Source: Kribbella pittospori
GTDB taxonomy: Bacteria > Actinomycetota > Actinomycetes > Propionibacteriales > Kribbellaceae
Reading direction: 5' to 3'
DNA: 64,000 nt
Assembly: GCF_004331465.1 (NCBI RefSeq)
Contig: NZ_SJKB01000018.1
Location: 1 to 64,000, forward strand
The translations under genes and the position numbers were made by a program. This document shows positions 43,665 through 51,813 of this stretch, piece by piece (position 1 is the first letter of the stretch; every line of letters begins with the position of its first letter). The notes beneath the pieces were generated by a model, which saw only the letters and a program-made list of their open reading frames with translations, had not been told where the DNA came from and made no database searches.

Positions 43665-44021
43665 GTGTTGCTACGCCAGGTGATAGGGAACGTCTTCCGC
43701 CGGTTGCGGCGCGAGCGGGGCATCACCCTGCGTGAGCTCGCCGAGCTGGCCCAGGTGTCGGTGCCCTACCTGTCCGAGATCGAGCGCGGCCGCAAGGAGC
43801 CCTCCTCGGAGATCCTTGCCGCGATCTGCCGGGCACTGGACCTCGATCTGACCGACCTGCTGGCCGAGGTGCAGTTCGACCTGGCCACGGCGGTCCGGTC
43901 CACGCTGCCGGTCCGCCTGCAGACGGCCGCGATCCGGGTCGAGCAGTCCTCCCCGCAGCGCATCACCTCGTCCCCGCAGGCCTACTCCAGCACGGCACAG
44001 GCGTTCGCACTGGTCGCCTAG
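43665..44021 (+). CDS. XRE-family activator, PopR/ClgR-like
   Basis: 118 residues. Helix-turn-helix about residues 7-61 (TLRELAELAQVSVPYLSEIE, then GRKEPSSEILAAICRALD), the signature of ClgR/PopR regulators of clp genes. It ends in ALVA; a hydrophobic-Ala-Ala-like C-terminus is the degron that lets ClpP remove PopR. AGGAGGG is 7 bases before the GTG. Two PopR-type operators lie upstream of it and of divergent clpP. The gene is 3 bases from the next. Confidence 0.85.
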   Translation: MLLRQVIGNVFRRLRRERGITLRELAELAQVSVPYLSEIERGRKEPSSEILAAICRALDLDLTDLLAEVQFDLATAVRSTLPVRLQTAAIRVEQSSPQRITSSPQAYSSTAQAFALVA

Positions 44022-44024
44022 CTG

Positions 44025-45008
44025 GTGCGCTGGTACAGCAACCCGTCTGCGCAGGCCTGGCGTACGACGCCTGCACCGGCTGAGGTGCAGGCGTTCCACC
44101 AGAGCCTGCCCGGCTACCGCCCGACTCCGCTGACGCCGGTCCCCTCACTGGCGTCGGAGCTAGGAGTCGGACAGGTTCTCGTGAAGGACGAGTCGCAGCG
44201 ACTCGGCCTGCCCGCGTTCAAGGCGCTCGGCGCGTGGTGGGCGATCCATCGTGCGCTGCAGGAGCGCCCTGGTCCGGTGGAACTCGTCACCGCCACCGAC
44301 GGCAACCACGGCCGTGCGGTCGCGCGCCGTGCCGCAATGCTCGGTCTGCCGTCACACGTGTTCGTTCCGGACGTCGTCGATGACAAGGCGATCGACGCCA
44401 TCCGGGCCGAGGGCGCGACCGTGACCGTCGTACCTGACACGTACGACGCTGCGGTCGCCGAGGCAGCGGCGTACGCGGGAGATGAGCGGCTGCTGATCCA
44501 GGACTCTGCGTGGCCCGGGTACGAGGATGTGCCTCAGCACGTGGTTGATGGCTACTCGACTCTGTTCCGTGAGATCGAGGTCGAGCCCGATCTGGTCGTC
44601 GTACCGATGGGTGTGGGGTCGATCGCCCAGGCGGCGGTCACGCACTACCGCAGTGGGTCGTCTGCTGCGGCCGTGCTCGGTGTGGAGCCCGCCAGCGCGT
44701 CTTGCGTCACCACCAGTCTGCTGGCCGGTGAGCTGGTGACGGTGCCGACCGGCAAGACAGTGATGGCCGGCCTGAACTGCGGTACGGCGTCAACTCTCGC
44801 CTGGCCTGTACTACGTGCAGGCCTCGACCACGCGGTGACAGTCGACGACGACGCCGCCCTGCAAGCAGCGGCTGACCTGCGCGGAGCCGGCATCTCGTCC
44901 GGTCCGAGTGGAGCCGCGACACTGGCCGGCCTCCGCGCGGCGCGAGAGCACCTGGACCTGAGGCCTGACAGCACGGTCGTCCTCATCAGCACGGAGGCGG
45001 CGCACTAA
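44025..45008 (+). CDS. PLP-dependent diaminopropionate ammonia-lyase-like protein
   Basis: 327 residues, fold-type II. PLP lysine K66 in GLPAFKALGA, TATDGNHGRAVA, and a Gly-rich phosphate loop (VPMGVGSIAQAA). The protein matches diaminopropionate ammonia-lyases and related threonine-synthase-like enzymes in its N-terminus (RWYSNPSA) but is somewhat shorter than those of E. coli (about 400). It probably releases ammonia from an amino acid. GTG start 3 bases after the PopR-like gene, so likely in its transcript. Confidence 0.8.
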   Translation: MRWYSNPSAQAWRTTPAPAEVQAFHQSLPGYRPTPLTPVPSLASELGVGQVLVKDESQRLGLPAFKALGAWWAIHRALQERPGPVELVTATDGNHGRAVARRAAMLGLPSHVFVPDVVDDKAIDAIRAEGATVTVVPDTYDAAVAEAAAYAGDERLLIQDSAWPGYEDVPQHVVDGYSTLFREIEVEPDLVVVPMGVGSIAQAAVTHYRSGSSAAAVLGVEPASASCVTTSLLAGELVTVPTGKTVMAGLNCGTASTLAWPVLRAGLDHAVTVDDDAALQAAADLRGAGISSGPSGAATLAGLRAAREHLDLRPDSTVVLISTEAAH

Positions 45009-45045
45009 ATCAGGTTCGTCCGGGGACGATCCCGCCTAGCCTGAC

Positions 45046-45822
45046 GTGGTGCCGAACCATGTGAAGCGCCGGTCACCGGCGGAACCGGGGTCGATCCCGG
45101 CGGTCCTGAACATGTTCGAGTCCGAGGTCCGGTTCTATCGGGAGATCGCGCCGGTCGTCGGTGTCCGGGTGCCTGCCTGCTACGAGTCCGAGGCCAACGC
45201 CGAGGGGACGCTGCTCGTTCTTGAGGACCTGTCCGGCTGGGCACCCGGCGCGGAGCCCGTGGCGGGTGCCAAGGCTCTGCGCGACTTGCACGATCGGTGG
45301 ATCGGGCGTGCGCACTTGGAGTGGCCTTGGCTGCGGCCGCTGGAAGCCGGTGCGGACCTGGTCGCCGCCCTGTTCGATCGGACCTGGCCCAGATTGGCCA
45401 CGCGCTCCGACTTGTCCACTCCGGTGCGTGAGGTGGGGGAGCGGCTGGTGGGTCGTGTCCTCGACGCTGAGCGCGATGTAGCGCGAGCCGGTGAGCTCAC
45501 CCTCGCCCACGGCGATGCATCGGCCCAGAACCTGCGGACCGCACCGGACGGCGTGGTCGCGTTCCTGGACTGGGAGGACGTGTCAGCGGCGCCGGGCGCG
45601 CTGGACCTGGCGTGGTTCCTGCTGTCGTCGGTGGAGCCCGAGCGCTGGAGTGAGGCGGTGGACGCCTACCGGACGAGCCAGGGATTGGCGGAGGCCATGC
45701 CGTCGACCATGGTCCAGGGCTACCTCACCATGGCGGACTACCCGGACGGCTCGGAGCCGGCCGCCGGCTGGAACGCCCGCCTGGAAGCGGCCGCTGCGCT
45801 GCTCGCCCGGGGTCGCGTGTGA
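45046..45822 (+). CDS. APH-family phosphotransferase, short N-terminus
   Basis: 258 residues. Catalytic HGDASAQN and metal motif DWED are present, so the C-terminal lobe is complete. The N-terminal lobe begins at VKRRSP and lacks the glycine-rich segment usually found in the first 40 residues; the frame is closed upstream by a stop, so this is a short form or a truncation. GTG starts at 45046 and 45049. It overlaps the GNAT gene by 4 bases. Substrate unknown. Confidence 0.72.
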   Translation: MVPNHVKRRSPAEPGSIPAVLNMFESEVRFYREIAPVVGVRVPACYESEANAEGTLLVLEDLSGWAPGAEPVAGAKALRDLHDRWIGRAHLEWPWLRPLEAGADLVAALFDRTWPRLATRSDLSTPVREVGERLVGRVLDAERDVARAGELTLAHGDASAQNLRTAPDGVVAFLDWEDVSAAPGALDLAWFLLSSVEPERWSEAVDAYRTSQGLAEAMPSTMVQGYLTMADYPDGSEPAAGWNARLEAAAALLARGRV

Positions 45823-46220
45823 CCGTTCGCTACGTGGGGCGGTTCCCGGTCGACGATCAAGAGCTGTCGACCCTGCACGCCCTCGCCTTCGGGAGTGAGG
45901 TCACCGTGCAGCCGTGGGCCGCGCGGCTGGAGCGGCACGCACTCACCTGGGTAGGGGCCTTCAGCAACGACCAGCTGATCGGGTTCGTGCAGGTGTGCTG
46001 GGACGGCGGCGCTCACGCGTTCGTGCTGGACACCGCCGTCCATCCGGAGCACGGCCGGCAAGGCATCGGCAAGCAGTTGGTGCTGACTGCCGCTGCGGAG
46101 GCGAAGGCCGCCGGGTGTGAATGGCTCCATGTCGACTTCGAGCCACACCTGACGGCCTTCTACCTGGACGCGTGCGGGTTCCGCCCGACGGACGCTGGAC
46201 TGCTCAAGCTGCGGGGCTGA
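45819..46220 (+). CDS. GNAT-family N-acetyltransferase
   Basis: 133 residues. Motif A in AVHPEHGRQGIGKQLVLTAA (about 68-87). GTG start overlapping the phosphotransferase stop (GTGA), so co-translated. The unit running from the PopR-like gene through here (43665-46220) may be one operon. Its end overlaps the convergent gene by 17 bases. Confidence 0.8.
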   Translation: MTVRYVGRFPVDDQELSTLHALAFGSEVTVQPWAARLERHALTWVGAFSNDQLIGFVQVCWDGGAHAFVLDTAVHPEHGRQGIGKQLVLTAAAEAKAAGCEWLHVDFEPHLTAFYLDACGFRPTDAGLLKLRG

Positions 46221-47085
46221 TCGCGGTCAGGCGCTCGGTCGACACGCACGACGTCAGGCAGCGTTCCTTCTGGTCGCCGAGCAGGTCCGCGGTCCAGGTG
46301 GTGAAGCCGCCATCACCCAGGCCTTCGCCGTCGCAGCCGATGCCGAGCGCCGTACCGGAGTAGTAGTTCTCGCTCTTGGTCCGCTCGGTGTCCTCGGTGA
46401 GGCTGATCTTCAGCGCCGGCCGGACCGTGTCGTCGATCCGCTCCCGCACCACGGACGGCTTGAACATGGTGAAGGTCAGGTCGGCCGTGTCACCCAGTAC
46501 GTCGTGCCAGAACCGCAGGTGGTCGATCAGCAGCTCGGCCTCGGTCCGGCCCGAACCGGTGTCCCGCGCGCTCGAGACCAGCACGAACAGCTGGAAGTGC
46601 GCGAACATGCCCGGCCCCTCGAACGGCTGCGCACGGAGTACCCGCTGGCACGCGGCAAGGTCCACTCGCGCCTGCCCCGCACGACGTCGTACGGCGGCCT
46701 CGATCGCGAGCTCGTTCGTCGGGTCGCTGGCGACCTCGGTCCCGCGGATGGTGCTGACTACCTGGTTCTGGTTGATGGTCGACATCGCGGAACACGTGCC
46801 GAGTGGAGTGACCGGGGACAGCTCGATGCCCTCGAATCGGTCCGGCAGGCGCTCCCACAGGCGCTGCTGGGTCTTCACCAGCTGCCGCGGGTCGGCGGGT
46901 CCCGGTCGCACGAACCGGTCCTGCTGCCACCGCTGCAGCAGGCGGGCCGGCGTTACCTTGGCGGCTCGCCGGCGGTTCACATCCAGCAGGACCGACTGCA
47001 GTTCGGACTGGCTCAGCCCGTCGACGAGGGCGTCCCGGCTGCCGTCCGGCAGCTTCCCCCAGAACCGTTCGCTGACATCTACCAT
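46204..47085 (-). CDS. protein of unknown function
   Basis: About 293 residues, ATG at 47085. A helical basic N-terminus (residues 1-70) is followed by a striking block LSPVTPLGTCSAMSTINQNQ and VVSTIRGTEVASDPTNELAI, then a beta-rich domain with FAHFQLFVLVS. The SPVTPLGT / TNELAIEAA pattern loosely recalls class II aminoacyl-tRNA synthetase-like or HisZ-like proteins, but I do not recognise the family. No signal peptide. It is divergent from the MFS gene with 114 bases between start codons. Confidence 0.55.
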   Translation of the reverse strand: MVDVSERFWGKLPDGSRDALVDGLSQSELQSVLLDVNRRRAAKVTPARLLQRWQQDRFVRPGPADPRQLVKTQQRLWERLPDRFEGIELSPVTPLGTCSAMSTINQNQVVSTIRGTEVASDPTNELAIEAAVRRRAGQARVDLAACQRVLRAQPFEGPGMFAHFQLFVLVSSARDTGSGRTEAELLIDHLRFWHDVLGDTADLTFTMFKPSVVRERIDDTVRPALKISLTEDTERTKSENYYSGTALGIGCDGEGLGDGGFTTWTADLLGDQKERCLTSCVSTERLTAISPAA

Positions 47086-47199
47086 CGCTCTACTCTGACG
47101 GATTCGTGTCCCGGACCGCTCCTCATTTTGCGGGGCGGGTTGTCCACAGCTCGCGAAATCACCTGCCCGGTGCGGTGATTTCGCCGTATCTTTCAAGAC

Positions 47200-47325
47200 A
47201 TGAGATTCACGAGCCCGCACCTTTGACGTACTGACCGCCCCGACCGCCTGCCGACCAGCCTCTCCGCGCGGATTGTCGCGTTCGAGGCGCTGCAGGACTT
47301 CATCCCGCTGTATCCGCTGTACCAG
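47200..47325 (+). pseudogene. MFS N-terminal coding region broken by in-frame TGA
   Basis: An ATG at 47200 opens a frame (MRFTSPHL) that meets TGA at 47224-47226. The same frame then continues RTDRPDRLPTSLSARIVAFE and DFIPLYPLYQL into the transporter, a normal first membrane segment. No ATG or GTG occurs between the stop and the TTG at 47326. Either the gene is nonsense-mutated, a CTG (47248) is used, or the stop is a sequence error. Confidence 0.55.
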
Positions 47326-48462
47326 TTGCTGTTCGCCGATCACGGCCTGTCGGCTGCCCAGATCTCGACGCTGTTCGTCATCTGGTCGACGACCGGGTTC
47401 GTGCTCGAGGTGCCGTCAGGCGCCTGGGCGGACACGTATTCGCGGCGCAAGCTGCTGGTGCTCGGTGCGCTGATCAGCGCGCTGGGTTACGCCGCCTGGA
47501 TCACGCTGCCGTCGTTCACTGGCTTCGCCCTGGGATTCGTGCTGTGGGGAACCTCCTCGGCACTGATCTCCGGCACCTTCGAAGCCTTCGTGTACGACGA
47601 ACTGGTCGCGCGGGATCGCGCAGGTCGATACGCGAGTCTGTTGGGTCGGGCCAGGTCGGCCTCCTTCCTGGCGAACCTCGCGGCCACCGCCCTGGCGACA
47701 CCGCTGTTCGCTCTTGGCGGCTACACCTTGGCCGGCATCTTCAGTGTGCTCAGCTGCCTGGTTCAGGCCGTTGTCGCCCTGACACTGCCGGAGGCACCGC
47801 CGGCGGAAGCAGCCGCCGACGATGGCTCCGAATCGACGGGCGCGGCGTTCGCGTCCTACCTGGCCATGCTGCGGTCGGGCGTGACGGAGGTGCTGACCGG
47901 CCGGACGGTACGCCGGGCGGCAGGCCTGGTCGCCGTGCTGCTGGGCTTCATGGCGTTCGACGAGTACTTTCCGTTGCTCGCCCGTGACGCCGGTGCGGCC
48001 ACCGGCGTGGTCCCGTTGCTGATCGCCGGAACGGTCGCCGCCCAAGCCATCGGCGGTGCGCTGGCGGGAGCGGCGTACAAGTTGCCCGAAGCAACCTTTG
48101 CGATCGGTCTGGGCCTGACCGCGGTGCTGATCGCCTGGGGTGCGCTGAGCCGGTCGGCCTGGGGCTTCATCCCGATCGCGATCGGGTACGGCGTGATGCA
48201 GTTGGTCATCGTGGTCTCGGAGGCACGCCTGCAGGACTCCATCACGGGACCGGCGCGCGCCACGATCACCTCGGTGTCCGGCTTCTTCTCGGAGGTGTTC
48301 GCCATCGCAGTGTTCGCGGGGTTCGCGCTCGGTTCGCTCTGGTTCAGCATGGCGGTCCTGGTCGCCGCTCTCACCGTGCCGGTCCTGCTGACGGCGTTCG
48401 TCGTACCGCTGGCCCTGCCGGCGCCCGTCAATTCGGTGTCCGCCGAAGCAAGGGAGACCTAG
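47326..48462 (+). CDS. MFS-type transporter, start unresolved
   Basis: 378 residues from the TTG at 47326, with about ten membrane segments; the true protein probably begins upstream. The GFVLEVPSGAWADTYSRRK loop is the MFS signature between helices 2 and 3. The substrate is unknown. See the entry at 47200: the first membrane segment is in frame but separated from the nearest ATG by a TGA. The next gene begins 10 bases after the stop. Confidence 0.75.
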   Translation: MLFADHGLSAAQISTLFVIWSTTGFVLEVPSGAWADTYSRRKLLVLGALISALGYAAWITLPSFTGFALGFVLWGTSSALISGTFEAFVYDELVARDRAGRYASLLGRARSASFLANLAATALATPLFALGGYTLAGIFSVLSCLVQAVVALTLPEAPPAEAAADDGSESTGAAFASYLAMLRSGVTEVLTGRTVRRAAGLVAVLLGFMAFDEYFPLLARDAGAATGVVPLLIAGTVAAQAIGGALAGAAYKLPEATFAIGLGLTAVLIAWGALSRSAWGFIPIAIGYGVMQLVIVVSEARLQDSITGPARATITSVSGFFSEVFAIAVFAGFALGSLWFSMAVLVAALTVPVLLTAFVVPLALPAPVNSVSAEARET

Positions 48463-48472
48463 TGTCACAGTC

Positions 48473-49399
48473 ATGAGGAAGCAGGGTGTGCTGGCCGCGG
48501 GTGCGGCGGCGGTCACGGTGGTGTTGTGGGCATCGGCGTTCGTCGCGATCCGCCATGTCGGCCAGGAGATCTCGGCGGGCGCGTTGTCGCTGGGCAGGTT
48601 GCTGGTCGGCAGCGTGCTGCTGGGTGCCTTCGTGTTCACCCGGCCGCGCCGCTGGCCGGCCAAGGGGGACTGGAAGCTGCTGCTGATCTGCGGGCTGCTC
48701 TGGTTCGGTCTCTACAACCTCGCGCTGAACGAGGCCGAGCGCCGCCTCGACGCCGGCACGACCGCGATGCTGGTGAACGTCGGGCCATTGCTGATCGCAC
48801 TCCTGGCAGGTCTTCTGCTGCACGAAGGATTCCCACGCCAGTTGGTGATCGGCAGCGTCGCGGCATTTGGCGGCGTGGTCCTGATCGGCTTGTCGTCGTC
48901 CAGCGGCAGCGCAGAGACCTGGGGCGTCCTGCTGTGTCTGGTAGCTGCGGCGGCGTACGCAATCGCGGTGGTCTCGCAGAAGCCGCTGCTGTCGCGGTTG
49001 CCCGCGCTGGAGGTCACCTGGCTGTCGTGCGTGATCGGTGCGGTCGCCTGCCTGCCGTTCGCGCCGACGCTGGCGCGGGAGACCGCCGACGCGCGACCAT
49101 CGACCATCTGGTGGATCGTGTTCCTCGGTGCGTTCCCGACCGCAATCGCCTTCACCACCTGGGCTTACGCGCTGGCTCGTACGACGGCCGGGCGGATGGG
49201 CGCCACGACGTACCTCGTCCCGCCGCTGACGATCTTCCTCGGCTGGCTCCTGCTCGACGAAAGCCCCGCGCCGCTGGCCTACCTCGGCGGCGTGCTGTGT
49301 CTGATCGGCGTCGCGATCTCGCGCTACCGGCGCCGGGTGGCGGCGATGCCCGCGGTCAGCGTGGCCAGCCCGGACTCGAAGCCGCTGTCGAAGTCGTAG
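48473..49399 (+). CDS. EamA-family (DMT) transporter
   Basis: 308 residues, ten membrane segments in two EamA halves (LWASAFVAIRHVGQEISAGA at the start of the first; VSQKPLLSRLPALEVTWLSC at the start of the second). Such proteins export amino acids, purines or other metabolites. It is probably co-transcribed with the MFS gene and ends inside the convergent TetR gene, an overlap of 76 bases. Confidence 0.87.
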   Translation: MRKQGVLAAGAAAVTVVLWASAFVAIRHVGQEISAGALSLGRLLVGSVLLGAFVFTRPRRWPAKGDWKLLLICGLLWFGLYNLALNEAERRLDAGTTAMLVNVGPLLIALLAGLLLHEGFPRQLVIGSVAAFGGVVLIGLSSSSGSAETWGVLLCLVAAAAYAIAVVSQKPLLSRLPALEVTWLSCVIGAVACLPFAPTLARETADARPSTIWWIVFLGAFPTAIAFTTWAYALARTTAGRMGATTYLVPPLTIFLGWLLLDESPAPLAYLGGVLCLIGVAISRYRRRVAAMPAVSVASPDSKPLSKS

Positions 49400-50013
49400 G
49401 CGAGACCCTCGGGCCCCAGCTCACCGACGACGCGCGCGAGTACGGGTGCTTTGCCGGCGGGCAACTGCTCGACCCGGGTGATCAGGTCGGGCGCGAGGTC
49501 GAAGTTCTCGGTGCGGACCGACGCCTCGCCGAGCGAGAAGCCGTGGATGAAGTCGACCAGGGTGTTCGCCGCCTCGAAGACCTGCCGCGGCGACAGCCCC
49601 GCCCGGTCGAGCGCGCGGTAGAACGGCTCGACGACCACCACCACGACTGCCGACACCGCGGATGTGTCCGACAGCACCTGAAGCGCGAGGTTCGGGTGGG
49701 CGCGGAGAGCGTTGCGATAGCCCCGGGCGGCGTCCTTCAGTTGCTCGTCCCACGGCACGGCATCACCAGGATCGGGCTGCTCGAGTCCTGCGAAGACCAG
49801 CTCCGCCAGCCCGGCCATCACGGCCGCCTTGTTCGGCAGGTGGTGGTACAGCGACATCGGGTTGACCTCGAGGGTGGCGGCCAGCCTCCGCATGGTCAGC
49901 GCGTCGATCCCCTTGTCGTCCACGATCCGCAGGGCCGCGGTCAGGATCGCCTCGCGGCTCAGCCGCTCCTCCCCGGCGCGAGGCCGGCCGGACCGCTTGC
50001 CCGCGTTAATCAT
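49324..50013 (-). CDS. TetR-family transcriptional regulator (TetR_C type)
   Basis: 229 residues. Helix-turn-helix LTMRRLAATLEVNPMSLYHH (about 39-58) and the TetR-class C-terminal domain. The start codon lies inside an operator-like palindrome, so the mRNA is probably leaderless or nearly so and self-repressed. It is divergent from an SDR gene 50 bases away, its likely target. Confidence 0.86.
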   Translation of the reverse strand: MINAGKRSGRPRAGEERLSREAILTAALRIVDDKGIDALTMRRLAATLEVNPMSLYHHLPNKAAVMAGLAELVFAGLEQPDPGDAVPWDEQLKDAARGYRNALRAHPNLALQVLSDTSAVSAVVVVVVEPFYRALDRAGLSPRQVFEAANTLVDFIHGFSLGEASVRTENFDLAPDLITRVEQLPAGKAPVLARVVGELGPEGLAYDFDSGFESGLATLTAGIAATRRR

Positions 50014-50045
50014 ACGTCGTATGGTACATAATCATACAACGTATG
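50011..50045. promoter_or_regulatory. two TetR-type operators between TetR and SDR genes
   Basis: CATAC-GTC-GTATG (50011-50023) and CATAC-AAC-GTATG (50033-50045) are 13-base palindromes with centres 22 bases apart, two helical turns. The first contains the TetR start codon. Confidence 0.75.
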
Positions 50046-50063
50046 GAAGAAGGAGGCGGGCGG

Positions 50064-50975
50064 ATGAAGCCGTTGGCGGGCAAGGTGGCGCTGGTGACCG
50101 GGGCAACCCGGGCGGCCGGACGGGGGATCGCGGTCCAGCTCGGCGCGGCCGGTGCGACCGTGTACGTGACCGGCCGGACCACGCGGGCCGGGCGCTCCGA
50201 GATGAACCGGCCGGAGACGATCGAGGACACCGCGGAGCTCGTCGACCAAGCCGGCGGCCACGGCATCGCCGTACCCGTGGACCATCTCGTCCCCGAGCAG
50301 GTGCGCGATCTGATCGACCGGATCGAGCGCGAGCAGGGCGCGCTGCACATCCTGGTCAACGACATCTGGGGTCAGCACGGCGAACCCGAGTGGGACAAGA
50401 CGGTCTGGGAGAGCGACCTCGAGGACGGTCTGCGGTTGCTGCGGCTCGGCATCGACACGCACGTGATCACCAGCCACTACGCGCTCCCGCTGCTGATCAA
50501 GTCACCCGGTGGCCTCGTCATCGAGATGACCGACGGCACCAACGACTACAACGCTCACACCTACCGGGTGTCGTTCTTCTACGACGTCGCGAAGGGCGCG
50601 GTCGGCCGGATGGCGTTCGCGCTCGCGCACGAACTCGACAAGCACGAGGCAACCGCCGTACTGCTCACTCCCGGGTGGCTGAGGTCCGAGGCGATGCTGG
50701 AGGGCTTCGGAGTCACCGAGGAGACCTGGCGCGACGCGACCGAGCGGATCCCGCACTTCGCGATCTCTGAGAGTCCGTCGTACGTCGGCCGCGCGGTGGC
50801 GGCGCTCGCTGCGGATCCCGACGTTCGCCGCTGGAACGGGAAGTCTACGTCCAGCGGCGAACTCGCGCAGGTCTACGGCTTCACCGATCTCGATGGCAGT
50901 CGGCCGGACGCGTGGCGCTACATCGTCGAGGTCCAGGACCCTGGCAAGCCTGCGGACACCACCGGCTACCGCTAG
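50064..50975 (+). CDS. SDR-family oxidoreductase
   Basis: 303 residues. TGATRAAGRG cofactor loop near residue 13 and the YDVAK catalytic pair; the serine site is in EMTDGT rather than a classical S-x12-Y, so the active site is unusual. AAGGAGG is 7 bases before the ATG at 50064, preferred over ATG 50043, which is within the operator. The family resembles FabG-like SDRs of unknown substrate. Confidence 0.82.
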   Translation: MKPLAGKVALVTGATRAAGRGIAVQLGAAGATVYVTGRTTRAGRSEMNRPETIEDTAELVDQAGGHGIAVPVDHLVPEQVRDLIDRIEREQGALHILVNDIWGQHGEPEWDKTVWESDLEDGLRLLRLGIDTHVITSHYALPLLIKSPGGLVIEMTDGTNDYNAHTYRVSFFYDVAKGAVGRMAFALAHELDKHEATAVLLTPGWLRSEAMLEGFGVTEETWRDATERIPHFAISESPSYVGRAVAALAADPDVRRWNGKSTSSGELAQVYGFTDLDGSRPDAWRYIVEVQDPGKPADTTGYR

Positions 50976-51772
50976 AGCGTGTACGGCGGACAGACGGTGT
51001 CGCCTGCTGTCGGAGTGGCGAGCGGCTGAGCGTTGTCGCCGAGTGGCGCATGTGGATGCGCGGCCGCGATCGGGATCCCCGACGCTGCCGCCAGATCCAG
51101 CACCTCCCGGCGTGACGTGACCGCCTGCGCTGGATCGCGCTCGTACACATAGGTCAGCTCAGGCCACTGTGCCTGCGCCGGATGCACCAGCACGTCACCC
51201 CCGAGCACGGCCCGCTCGGTCACCACCGACTGATGCCCGGGCGTATGCCCCGGCGTCGGCACCAACCGCATCCCCCGCAGCGCGACCTCCCCGTCCACCA
51301 TCCGCAACTGACCCGCTTCCACCACCGGCCGGATCATCCGCTCGTACGTCGCCCCGCCGCGCACATGCTCGAGCTCATCACGCTGTACGACGTACTCCGC
51401 CCGTGGGAACCGCGGCGCCGACCCCTCCGCACTCCACCCCACGTGATCCAGATGCACATGCGTCAACACCACCGCGTCGACGTCATCCACACCCACCCCG
51501 GCCGACTCCAGCAGCCCCGGCAACCGCCCAGCCACCCGCAACCACTCAGCCGCCTCGCCACCAGCCGGCCCGACCCCGGCATCCACCAGCACCACTCCGG
51601 CGTCGCCGGTCACCAAGTAGCTGTGGAAGTGCAGGAGCCACCCGCTGCCCGACACATTGCCCGGCATCACGTCCGCGGTCCACGCGGCCTGCTCCTTTCC
51701 CCAACCAGGCAACGCATCCGGCACACTCTCGGGGAACACCGCCACCGCGTCGCACAACACAGTCACGTCCAC
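50972..51772 (-). CDS. MBL-fold metallohydrolase
   Basis: 266 residues. Metal motif LTHVHLDHVGW (H105, H107, D109, H110) and a later PGHTPGHQ histidine. The layout resembles quorum-quenching lactonases and related hydrolases, but the substrate is not determined. GTG start at 51772 with GGAGGAGG 8 bases before it. It overlaps the SDR gene end by 4 bases and follows the S8 protease gene by 41 bases, so it may be the second gene of that transcript. Confidence 0.83.
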   Translation of the reverse strand: MDVTVLCDAVAVFPESVPDALPGWGKEQAAWTADVMPGNVSGSGWLLHFHSYLVTGDAGVVLVDAGVGPAGGEAAEWLRVAGRLPGLLESAGVGVDDVDAVVLTHVHLDHVGWSAEGSAPRFPRAEYVVQRDELEHVRGGATYERMIRPVVEAGQLRMVDGEVALRGMRLVPTPGHTPGHQSVVTERAVLGGDVLVHPAQAQWPELTYVYERDPAQAVTSRREVLDLAAASGIPIAAAHPHAPLGDNAQPLATPTAGDTVCPPYTL

Positions 51773-51813
51773 GCTCGATCCCTCCTCCCCGCAGAGGTAC
51801 CGCAGCGAGGGGG

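Noticed and set aside
46204..47343. Longer form of the unknown protein starting near 47343
   Set aside because: The extra N-terminus is composition-biased and overlaps the divergent MFS start region; the ATG at 47085 starts a protein-like sequence.
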